A DNA stretch of 16,094 nucleotides from an uncultured bacterium (GTDB lineage: Bacteria > Bacillota > Clostridia > Oscillospirales > Ruminococcaceae): positions 1 through 16,094 of the forward strand of contig CAJMQZ010000042.1 of the NCBI GenBank assembly GCA_905215595.1, in the 5' to 3' direction. Below the pieces are notes generated by a model that was given only the letters and a program-made list of their open reading frames with translations, ran no database searches and had not been told where the DNA came from. This document shows positions 7,124 through 13,264 of the stretch, in pieces (the stretch's first letter is position 1; each line of letters opens with the position of its first letter). The translations under genes and the position numbers were made by a program.

Positions 7124-8143
7124 ATGGAACCTTTGAAGATCGGCAATATCACCCTGCCCCACCGGGCGGTGTTCGGCCCTATGGCGGGCTTTACGGATGC
7201 CCCCTGCCGCCGCCTGATGGCGCAGCACGGTGCGGGCTTTACCGTCAGCGAGATGGTATCCAGCCGGGCGCTGGTGTACGGCGACCATAAGACCGTCAGC
7301 CTGCTGAAGGCAGCGCCCAACGGCGCACCCTACGGGGTGCAGATCTTCGGCGTGGTGCCGGAGATCATGGGCGAGGCCACCGCCGCCATTGAGCAGTACG
7401 AATTTGACTTTGTGGACATCAACATGGGCTGTCCTGCCCCTAAGATCGTTTCCGGTGGGGCGGGCAGCAAACTGATGCTGGACCCCGACCGCTGCGGGCG
7501 CATCGTGGAGCAGGTGGTGGCGCACACCAAGCGCCCCGTCACCGTAAAAATGCGCAAGGGCTGGGACGCCGATCACATCACCGCCGTGGAGTGCGCCAAG
7601 GCCTGCGAGCAGGCGGGCGCGGCACTGGTAGCGGTGCACGCCCGCACCCGGGAGCAGATGTACACCCCGGGCATCGACCCGGAGATCATCGCCCGGGTAA
7701 AGGATGCGGTAAAGGTGCCAGTGCTGGGCAACGGCGATATCCACTGCGCCGAGGACGCGCTGCGCATGGTGCGGGAGACAAACTGCGACGGCGTGATGAT
7801 CGCCCGGGGCGCACTGGGCGACCCGTGGCTGTTTGAGCGGGTGAACGCCGCGCTGGAGGGTCTGCCCGCCCCCAAGGAGCCGAACCTGCAAGCGCGGATG
7901 AACGCGCTGCGCCGTCAGGTGGAGGAGATGGTAGAGCAGAAGGGCGAGTTTGTGGCTATGCCGCAGGCGCGCGCCCAGACTATGCACTACATGAAGGGGC
8001 TGAAGGGCGCTGCCGCCCTGCGCCGCTACTGCTGCACCCTGACCCATTTAGAGGACTTGGACGAGCTGATCGCCGCCGTGTTTGAAGAGCAGCGCAAGGC
8101 CGGGCTGGACCCCGACGACGTGCGGGAGGTACCCTTCCCGTAA
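7124..8143 (+). CDS. dusB: tRNA-dihydrouridine synthase, DusB type
   Basis: The 339-aa flavoprotein reduces specific uridines in tRNA to dihydrouridine. The N-terminal TIM barrel begins IGNITLPHRAVFGPMAGFTDAPCR; the catalytic cysteine is Cys103 in DINMGCPAPKIVSGGAGS (98-115). FMN-contacting parts include VKMRKGWD (141-148), VHARTREQMY (171-180), LGNGDI (201-206) and IARGALGDPWLF (226-237). A helical C-terminal domain for tRNA binding ends EVPFP. DusB versus DusA/C is judged from overall resemblance to Firmicute Dus proteins. The ATG at 7124 has AAGGAG at 7113-7118. I see no convincing promoter in the 180-base upstream region, which is mostly a palindromic repeat. Confidence 0.95.
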   Translation: MEPLKIGNITLPHRAVFGPMAGFTDAPCRRLMAQHGAGFTVSEMVSSRALVYGDHKTVSLLKAAPNGAPYGVQIFGVVPEIMGEATAAIEQYEFDFVDINMGCPAPKIVSGGAGSKLMLDPDRCGRIVEQVVAHTKRPVTVKMRKGWDADHITAVECAKACEQAGAALVAVHARTREQMYTPGIDPEIIARVKDAVKVPVLGNGDIHCAEDALRMVRETNCDGVMIARGALGDPWLFERVNAALEGLPAPKEPNLQARMNALRRQVEEMVEQKGEFVAMPQARAQTMHYMKGLKGAAALRRYCCTLTHLEDLDELIAAVFEEQRKAGLDPDDVREVPFP

Positions 8144-8161
8144 GCTGCGGGCTGCGTAACG

Positions 8162-8218
8162 ATTTAAAATGGCTTCCGCTGCGCTCTAGCCATAATTAGC
8201 GGAAAGAATATTTTAAAT
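8162..8218. repeat. Nested palindrome after dusB
   Basis: Two inverted repeats are nested: ATTTAAAAT (8162-8170) / ATTTTAAAT (8210-8218) outside and TTCCGCT (8174-8180) / AGCGGAA (8198-8204) inside. The dusB stop lies 19 bases upstream. The structure does not look like a terminator. It is one of three palindromes filling the 302-base gap 8144-8445. Confidence 0.6.
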
Positions 8219-8221
8219 AGA

Positions 8222-8262
8222 GCAATACCGGAGCGTCTGCGGACGCTCCGGTATTGCATTTT
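8222..8262 (+). terminator. Terminator after dusB
   Basis: A perfect 16-bp stem, arms 8222-8237 and 8242-8257, with loop TGCG is followed by ATTTT on the plus strand. The T run is short and interrupted, but the stem is very stable. On the minus strand the exit reads TCTATTT, so it could also stop transcripts from the convergent yfbR-like gene. The trailing bases merge into an 18-base sequence shared inverted with 6982-6999. Confidence 0.75.
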
Positions 8263-8276
8263 CACGGGAGGGGGTT

Positions 8277-8406
8277 ACCCCTTCCGTCAAAGCCTTCGGC
8301 TTTGCCACCTTCCCCAAGGGGACGGCTTTCAGCGGTGGCGGGAAAGTTTCCGGCATAGCCCGAAGGCGCCCCCTTGGGGGAGCTGGCGCGTAGCGCCTGA
8401 AGGGGT
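8277..8406. repeat. MITE-like palindromic repeat
   Basis: A 130-base element is bounded by inverted ACCCCTTC (8277-8284) / GAAGGGGT (8399-8406). Each arm contains a small hairpin (AAAGCC-TTCG-GGCTTT on the left, GGCGC-GTA-GCGCC on the right) and then CCCCAAGGGG / CCCCCTTGGGGG. The symmetric layout without an open reading frame is that of a small mobile or folding repeat. I believe similar repeats are widespread between genes in Faecalibacterium-like genomes, but this is from memory. Confidence 0.65.
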
Positions 8407-8445
8407 TGACTTGGCTATAACAGTGTGCGCCCTCTCAGTCAAAGC

Positions 8446-9033
8446 CTACGCCTTCGTCAGCTCGTCCAGATTCTGAGTATAGCAGGGCAGGCAGTGCTCC
8501 AAAAACCAGTCGGCCTCCGGGCAGTGCATGGCTTGCAGCGCGGCGCGCTGCTGCGTTAATGCGGCGTCAAATTCGTGGTTTCCGCTGCGCTGCTCCTCGG
8601 TGCATTTGATGAGAGCGCTCAGCCGGTCGGCAGCCTTGAGCAGACGATGCTCCTCTGCCGTCAGGACGCTGCCGTCCATGCAGGGGGTCAGCTCTGCAGC
8701 CAGCTCTGCAGGCAGCAGAGCCGCCATGGAGCGCATGCTCTCGGTCTCCAGCGCCTTGTAGGCGTCCCGCAGCGCCGGGGAATGGTACTTGACCGGCGTG
8801 GGCATATCTCCGGTGATGATCTCCAGTGCATCATGGTACAGCGCCGCCACTGCCACCACCTCCGGGCGGCAGGGCGTGCCGGTGTAGTGCTTGGCAATGA
8901 GACACAGAAAATGCGCCAGCAGGGCGGTGTCACAGGTGTGCTCGCTGAGGGATTCCGCCCGGGTGGAGTGCATCAGGCTCCACCGGGTAATGTACTTCAT
9001 GCGCGCCAGCAGGGCGCTGAATGGATACAGCAT
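8446..9033 (-). CDS. yfbR: YfbR-like HD-domain 5'-deoxynucleotidase
   Basis: The 195-aa protein belongs to the HD phosphohydrolase superfamily. Metal ligands His32, His67-Asp68 (ALYHDALEI) and Asp136 (AADRLSA) are in place, as are Glu71 and Asp76 in EIITGDMPTP. Arg17-Trp18 in ITRWSLMH match the pair that makes Escherichia coli YfbR specific for deoxynucleoside 5'-monophosphates, so a dNMP phosphatase role in nucleotide salvage is likely. The ATG at 9033 has GGAGG at 9043-9047. The long open frame continuing upstream on this strand is antisense to the YfhO gene and is not real. The last residues (DELTKA) are encoded inside a repeat-like segment. Confidence 0.9.
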   Translation of the reverse strand: MLYPFSALLARMKYITRWSLMHSTRAESLSEHTCDTALLAHFLCLIAKHYTGTPCRPEVVAVAALYHDALEIITGDMPTPVKYHSPALRDAYKALETESMRSMAALLPAELAAELTPCMDGSVLTAEEHRLLKAADRLSALIKCTEEQRSGNHEFDAALTQQRAALQAMHCPEADWFLEHCLPCYTQNLDELTKA

Positions 9034-9055
9034 AACAATACGCCTCCTTTTCTTC

Positions 9056-9084
9056 ACCATACCCGCCGGGCGCTTGGTTGTCAA
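9056..9084 (-). promoter_or_regulatory. Promoter of the yfbR-like gene
   Basis: On the minus strand a perfect TTGACA (9084-9079), a 17-base spacer and TATGGT (9061-9056) form a plausible promoter. The start would fall near 9049, giving a short leader of about 16 bases carrying the GGAGG ribosome binding site. Confidence 0.6.
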
Positions 9085-9108
9085 GCCCTTTTTTCTTGCG
9101 CGCCGCCG

Positions 9109-9117
9109 TGCTATACT
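9109..9117 (+). promoter_or_regulatory. Extended -10 promoter of the YfhO-family gene
   Basis: TGCTATACT is an extended -10 element (TGn plus TATACT at 9112-9117) 54 bases before the start codon. A -35 box is poor (only a T run at about 9089-9094), which is tolerated by extended -10 promoters. It faces away from the yfbR-like promoter. Confidence 0.45.
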
Positions 9118-9171
9118 ACAAGGTGACATCAAATCCACTTCCGCGCCGGTGCGCGGAGAAAGAGGAACGCT

Positions 9172-11574
9172 ATGGAAAAGTTTATAAAACCACGGCTGCT
9201 CACGCAAAGGGAGCAGGACCGTAAAAAATTCTGGCAGGCGGTGGGGCTGTGCGCCCTGACGGCGGCCATCTTCTTTTTGCCGTTCTACATCCTTGACGGC
9301 GGCTTTTTCCACTATGCAGGCGATTTTAACAGCCAGCAGATCAGCTTTTACCGGTATATGAACGGCTTTGTCAAGGGCGCGGGCTACCCGGACAGCGCCT
9401 TTGCCGGTGCGCCGCACAATACCTTTTCGTGGGCGACCGACCTTGGCAGCGGGGTGATGAACGCCTACTCCTTCTACCTGTACGGCTCGCCGTTTTTCTG
9501 GCTGTCGGTGCTGCTGCCGCAAAGCTGGCTGCCCTATATGATGGTGCCGCTGCTGGTGCTCAAGTTCGGCGTGGCGGGCGGCGGTGCGTATCTGTACCTG
9601 CGTCGCTACGTTAAAAACGCAAATTACGCCGTGCTGGGTGCCTGCCTGTACGCGCTTTCCGGCTTTGCGGTGTACAATGTGTTCTTCAACCACTTTGTGG
9701 ATGTGGTGGCGCTGTTCCCCTATCTGCTCTGGGCGTTGGACGAGGCCATTTATGAAAACCGTCACGGCCTGTTCGCCTTTTGGGTGGCGGTGAACCTGCT
9801 CAACAACTATTTCTTCTTTGTGGGACAGGTAATTTTCCTGTGCATCTACTTCGTGTGCAAACTGACCACCAAGGACTTCCGGCTGACCGCGCGCAAGTTC
9901 GGGCATCTTTTGTGGGAGAGCGTGCTGGGCGTTGCCATGGGCTGTCTGCTGCTGTTCCCGGCGGTGCTCAGCCTGCTGCAGAACCCGCGCACCATTGACC
10001 TTTCCTCCGGCTGGGGCTTTCTGACCTACGCCAAGGTGCAGCAGTATCTGGCTATCCTGCTCAGCTGGATCCTGCCGCCGGACTCCCCTTACCTCACCTC
10101 GGTGTGGTCGGAGGGCGTCATCAAGTGGACGAGCATGACCGCCTATCTGCCGCTGTGCAGTCTGGCCGGTGCCATGGCCTACTGGCGCAGCCGCAAGACC
10201 GACAGCAAAAAGCGCATCGTGGCGGTGTGCGCCGTGTGCGCGCTGGTGCCGGTGCTGAACAGCGCCTTCTACGCGCTCAATTCCAGCTATTACGCCCGCT
10301 GGTACTATATGCCCACCCTCATCCTTGCTGCCATGACCGTGAACGCATTGGAGGACCCGGACATCGATCTGGACGCACCCGCCCGGGGCATTGGCTGGAT
10401 CATGCTGGCTACGCTGGTCTTTGCGGTGGTGCCCGTGCGGGACGATACCACCGGGACATGGTCCTTCGGTGTGCTGAAGAACCCGGGGCAGTTCTTTGCC
10501 GTGCTGGGCTTTGGCCTGCTGGGGCTTGCACTGTACCGCTACCTCTGCGGCATATGGCGGCAGAACAGCCGCTTTGCTCAGCGCATGACGGCGGCGGTGC
10601 TGGTATTTGCCTGCGTGTTCACCATGGTGCACATCGGCATTGGCAAGTTTGGCCAGTGGCACACCGACAGCGACCTTGTGGAGCAAGACAATAACGCCCT
10701 GCTGCTGAAAAACGATCTGCCGGAGGGCGACTATCGCATCGACACCTACAAGATCCACGACAACATCGGGATGTGGCTGGATAAGAGCTGCCTGCAATAC
10801 TTCGGCAGCACGGCAGCTCCCAGCATCCTCAGCTTCTACCCGGGACTGGGGGTCAAACGGGATGTGCGCAGTGAGCCGGAGATCACAAACTACGCTTTGC
10901 GCGGCCTGTTGAGCGTGGAGTACCTCATTACCACTCCGGAAAAGCGCGAAAGCTTTGAGGATGAGGCAGATGAGGGCTGGACCTATCTTGCCGATGTGGA
11001 CGGCTACGCACTGTACCACAACGACAACTATGTGCCTATGGGCTTTACCTACGACTACTATGTGACCGAGGCCACCTACCAGACTTCGATCAAGACCCTG
11101 CGCTCCAACCTGCTGATGCGGGCACTGGTGCTGACGGACGAAGATGTGGCGCAGTATGGCAAGTACCTGACCGAACTTTCGGAGGACATGCTAAATGATC
11201 TGCACTACGACAGCTACACGCAGGACTGCGCCGACCGCCGCGCCAACAGCTGCTCTGTGTTCCAGATGAACAATGCAGGCTTCCATGCCGAGATCACGCT
11301 GGACAAGACGAACCTCGTCTTTTTCTCTGTGCCCTATGATGACGGCTTTACCGCCTATGTCAACGGCGAAAAGACCGACATCCTGCGTGTGGACGAGGGA
11401 CTGATGGCGGTGCTCTGCCCGGCGGGCGCAAGCAGCATCGACTTTGTGTATCAGGCCGCCGGGCTTTCTGCCAGCCGGGTGGTGACCGCAGTGGCCATCC
11501 CGGTGTGGGTGGTGTACGTTGCCTACTTTGTGCGCCGCAAGCGCCGCAGCACCGGTGCCCCGGCAGAAGAATGA
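9172..11574 (+). CDS. YfhO-family GT-C membrane protein
   Basis: The 800-aa protein has a basic cytosolic N-terminus, a first membrane span at about 22-42, and roughly a dozen further hydrophobic segments to about residue 500. A soluble, presumably extracytoplasmic domain (about 510-770) follows, then a last span (about 768-788) and a basic tail RRKRRSTG. The first external loop has the acidic motif HYAGDFNSQQ (Asp51) and FSWATDLGSG (85-94), typical of YfhO proteins with the GT-C glycosyltransferase fold. In Bacillus and Staphylococcus, YfhO with CsbB glycosylates lipoteichoic acid using an undecaprenyl-linked sugar; whether this copy does so is inference, and no partner transferase gene is nearby. 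AGAGGA is 5 bases before the ATG. Confidence 0.85.
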   Translation: MEKFIKPRLLTQREQDRKKFWQAVGLCALTAAIFFLPFYILDGGFFHYAGDFNSQQISFYRYMNGFVKGAGYPDSAFAGAPHNTFSWATDLGSGVMNAYSFYLYGSPFFWLSVLLPQSWLPYMMVPLLVLKFGVAGGGAYLYLRRYVKNANYAVLGACLYALSGFAVYNVFFNHFVDVVALFPYLLWALDEAIYENRHGLFAFWVAVNLLNNYFFFVGQVIFLCIYFVCKLTTKDFRLTARKFGHLLWESVLGVAMGCLLLFPAVLSLLQNPRTIDLSSGWGFLTYAKVQQYLAILLSWILPPDSPYLTSVWSEGVIKWTSMTAYLPLCSLAGAMAYWRSRKTDSKKRIVAVCAVCALVPVLNSAFYALNSSYYARWYYMPTLILAAMTVNALEDPDIDLDAPARGIGWIMLATLVFAVVPVRDDTTGTWSFGVLKNPGQFFAVLGFGLLGLALYRYLCGIWRQNSRFAQRMTAAVLVFACVFTMVHIGIGKFGQWHTDSDLVEQDNNALLLKNDLPEGDYRIDTYKIHDNIGMWLDKSCLQYFGSTAAPSILSFYPGLGVKRDVRSEPEITNYALRGLLSVEYLITTPEKRESFEDEADEGWTYLADVDGYALYHNDNYVPMGFTYDYYVTEATYQTSIKTLRSNLLMRALVLTDEDVAQYGKYLTELSEDMLNDLHYDSYTQDCADRRANSCSVFQMNNAGFHAEITLDKTNLVFFSVPYDDGFTAYVNGEKTDILRVDEGLMAVLCPAGASSIDFVYQAAGLSASRVVTAVAIPVWVVYVAYFVRRKRRSTGAPAEE

Positions 11575-11613
11575 CTTTGACCGGGCCAAAAAATAAAAAT
11601 TTAAAAATCCCTC

Positions 11614-11641
11614 TTGACTTTACGAAGATAAAGTGTATAAT
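11614..11641 (+). promoter_or_regulatory. Promoter of the T-box-controlled transporter operon
   Basis: TTGACT (11614-11619), a 16-base spacer and a perfect TATAAT (11636-11641) lie just before the first helix of the T-box leader, so transcription would start near 11648. The gene-free interval 11575-11999 (425 bases) holds this promoter, the T-box and two terminators. No terminator is visible after the YfhO gene. Confidence 0.85.
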
Positions 11642-11650
11642 GCAATCAAA

Positions 11651-11932
11651 CCGATGAGGCGGAAGAGAACCTGCACAGCGCATCTGCAGTGAGCCCGGAC
11701 AGTGCAAACGGGCGAAGGCGGGGCAGAGTTTCGTGGGCCGCCGAGGGCCGGGCAAACGGGCACAAACCCTAGTAGCTTTGGACGGAAGTCTCCGTTACAG
11801 GACAGGGGAGTGTTGGCTCTCCGTGAGTGGCTCTGCTGTATTGGATGCAGAGCAAGCAAGGTGGCACCGCAGAATCGTATTTACCGATCCTGTCCTTGTG
11901 GATAACACACAGGGACAGGGTCGTTTTGTTTT
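11651..11932 (+). promoter_or_regulatory. T-box riboswitch, predicted tRNA-Trp specific
   Basis: The leader has the parts of a T-box. Stem I is closed by a kink-turn: CC-GAT-GA-GGCGG (11651-11662) against CCGCC-GA-GG (11738-11746). A TCTGC/GCAGA helix and an apical hairpin GCCCG/CGGGC with AGTGAG and GTGCAA follow. The specifier position just before the base helix reads TGG followed by G (11734-11737), a Trp codon. Stem III is GCTCTGC/GCAGAGC (11830-11853). The T-box core AAGGTGGCACCGC has bulge TGGC, whose C would pair with discriminator G73 of tRNA-Trp. The antiterminator GCAAGG-(bulge)-GCAG pairs with CTGT-CCTTGT (11890-11899), which is part of the terminator. Uncharged tRNA would switch the operon on. 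Confidence 0.92.
11886..11932 (+). terminator. T-box terminator (T1)
   Basis: A 15-bp stem (11886-11900 with 11908-11922, two G-U pairs) with loop GATAACA is followed by GTTTTGTTTT. Its 5' arm overlaps the antiterminator partner strand, so the two are mutually exclusive. This is the regulated terminator of the T-box. Confidence 0.9.
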
Positions 11933-11964
11933 AAGACCCGTCCCGCAAAGGGAGCGGGTCTTTT
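11933..11964 (+). terminator. Second, tandem terminator (T2) before the lipoprotein gene
   Basis: AAGACCCGTCCC (11933-11944) pairs with 11950-11962 (12 bp, one bulged G) around loop GCAAA and ends in TTTT. It begins one base after the T1 tail and lies about 36 bases before the start codon. Its 5' arm GACCCGTCCC (11935-11944) can alternatively pair with the 3' arm of T1 (11912-11922). Confidence 0.75.
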
Positions 11965-11999
11965 GATTTGCCGCCCGCTCCGGGAAAGGAGTTACCACT

Positions 12000-13100
12000 A
12001 TGAAAAACCTGAACATGATCTCCCGCCGCAGCTTCCTGAAGGCCGCTCTGGCTGCTTCTGCTGTTTCTGCCATGGCACTGACCGGCTGCGGCAGCGCTGC
12101 TTCCAGCACCGCCTCCAGTGCAGCGGTCTCCTCCTCCGCAGCTGCTTCCGGCAGCGCCGCTGCCGCTGGCGAGACCTTCAAGGTGGGCATCGTCAACTAT
12201 GTGGACCACGCTTCCCTCAACCAGATCGTAGAATCTGTGGAGAGCCGTCTGGATGCCATCGGTAAGGAGAAAGGCGTCACCTTTGACTACGCCGATTATT
12301 ACGCCAACGCACAGGCCGACCAGTCCAACCTGAACCAGATCGGCGCAGACCTTGTGGCTGACGGCGTGGACGTGATCGTGGCCGTGGCCACCCCCACCGC
12401 CGCTACTATGCTGGCCGCTGTGGAGGACACCGACATCCCGGTGGTCTACTCTGCTGTGACCGATCCTGCCGCCGCTGGCTTTGACGGCGAGGAGAACATC
12501 ACCGGCACCTCCGATGCCCTGAACACCGACGCCATCATGAACCTGATCGTGGCGGCAAACCCCGGCATCGATACCATCGGTCTGCTGTACGACCTGAGTC
12601 AGGATTCCTCCACCCAGGCCATTGCGGACGCCAAGGCCTTCTGCGAGAAGAACGGCATCAAGGTGGTGGAAAAGAACGGTACCACCACCGCCGAGGTGCA
12701 GATGGCTGCTGAGGCACTGGTAGCCGCCGGGGTCAAGGCCGTGTTCACCCCCACCGATAACACCATCATGACCGCCGAGCTGTCCATCTACGAAAGCTTC
12801 ATCGAGGCCGGTGTGCAGCACTACACCGGTGCCGACAGCTTTGCGCTGAACGGTGCGCTGGTGGGCTACGGCGTGGACTATGTGCAGCTGGGCGAAGCCA
12901 CCGCCGATATGGTCAGCCAGCTGCTGTGCGATGGCAAGACCCCCGCAGACCTGCCCTACCAGACCTTTGATAACGGCATCGTCACCATCAACACCGAGAC
13001 CGCCGAGGCTCTGGGTCTTGACCTTGCTGCCCTGAAGGAGGCCTTCAAGCCCTACTGCACCGAAATTACTGAGGTGACCACCGCCGAGAGCTTTTCCTGA
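12000..13100 (+). CDS. trpX: ABC transporter substrate-binding lipoprotein (TrpX-like)
   Basis: The 366-aa protein is a COG2984-type binding protein. The N-terminus has a twin-arginine motif SRRSFLK (8-14), a hydrophobic stretch and lipobox LTGC with Cys30. A Ser/Ala-rich linker (31-57) precedes the mature domain, which starts FKVGIVNYVDHASLNQIVESV and resembles periplasmic-binding-protein type 1 folds (DVIVAVATPTAATM, NITGTSDALN, IGLLYD, AVFTPTDNTIM). In other Firmicutes this family with its permease and ATPase (TrpXYZ) is controlled by tryptophan T-boxes and predicted to import tryptophan or a precursor; the TGG specifier upstream agrees. Ligand specificity is inferred from regulation, not from binding residues. 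AAAGGAG is 8 bases before the ATG. Confidence 0.88.
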   Translation: MKNLNMISRRSFLKAALAASAVSAMALTGCGSAASSTASSAAVSSSAAASGSAAAAGETFKVGIVNYVDHASLNQIVESVESRLDAIGKEKGVTFDYADYYANAQADQSNLNQIGADLVADGVDVIVAVATPTAATMLAAVEDTDIPVVYSAVTDPAAAGFDGEENITGTSDALNTDAIMNLIVAANPGIDTIGLLYDLSQDSSTQAIADAKAFCEKNGIKVVEKNGTTTAEVQMAAEALVAAGVKAVFTPTDNTIMTAELSIYESFIEAGVQHYTGADSFALNGALVGYGVDYVQLGEATADMVSQLLCDGKTPADLPYQTFDNGIVTINTETAEALGLDLAALKEAFKPYCTEITEVTTAESFS

Positions 13101-13113
13101 ACGCCCCGCATCG

Positions 13114-13170
13114 CCAGAACCTGACGGTTTTTCCGGCTCTCCCGCAAGGGAGAGCTTTTGGCGGTTCTGG
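13114..13170 (+). terminator. Terminator-like hairpin between trpX and trpY
   Basis: GCTCTCCC (13136-13143), loop GCAA and GGGAGAGC (13148-13155) form an 8-bp stem followed by TTTT. It is enclosed by a second inverted repeat CCAGAACC (13114-13121) / GGTTCTGG (13163-13170). The inner hairpin could act as a partial terminator or protect the 3' end of the lipoprotein mRNA, giving more binding protein than membrane components. Confidence 0.6.
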
Positions 13171-13186
13171 GGAAAGTGATTTCCCT

Positions 13187-13244
13187 CTCCCGTGAAAATG
13201 CGTTTGTCGCACTCCGCAGAGCAATGCGGTGCGCATTCAAAATA
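13187..13244 (+). repeat. Palindromic intergenic repeat, short copy
   Basis: Bases 13187-13222 match 6985-7020 with a single difference, and 13220-13244 resemble 7067-7090. The short copy lacks the internal segment of the long copy (7021-7066) and ends in the hairpin AATGCG-GTG-CGCATT (13223-13237). It sits inside the transporter operon, ending five bases before the trpY ribosome binding site. Confidence 0.75.
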
Positions 13245-13264
13245 ACATAAAAGGAGCATACACC

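Noticed and set aside
8446..11019. Very long minus-strand open frame continuing upstream of the yfbR-like gene
   Set aside because: Beyond 9033 it is antisense to the YfhO-family gene, with low-complexity His/Gln/Arg-rich translation typical of GC-rich shadow frames. The HD protein starts at 9033 with its own ribosome binding site.
11704..11761. Direct repeat of GCAAACGGGC at 11704-11713 and 11752-11761
   Set aside because: The first copy is explained by the apical hairpin of T-box stem I; the second is just outside stem I. A 10-base match in a GC-rich structured leader is weak evidence of anything further.
11931..13259. 442-codon minus-strand open frame opposite trpX
   Set aside because: It is the complement of a codon-biased GC-rich gene and starts in the palindromic repeat; no ribosome binding site or family signature.
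13229..13264. Upstream GTG start for trpY adding 12 residues
   Set aside because: It falls inside the palindromic repeat and has no ribosome binding site, whereas the ATG at 13265 has AAAAGGAG at ideal spacing.
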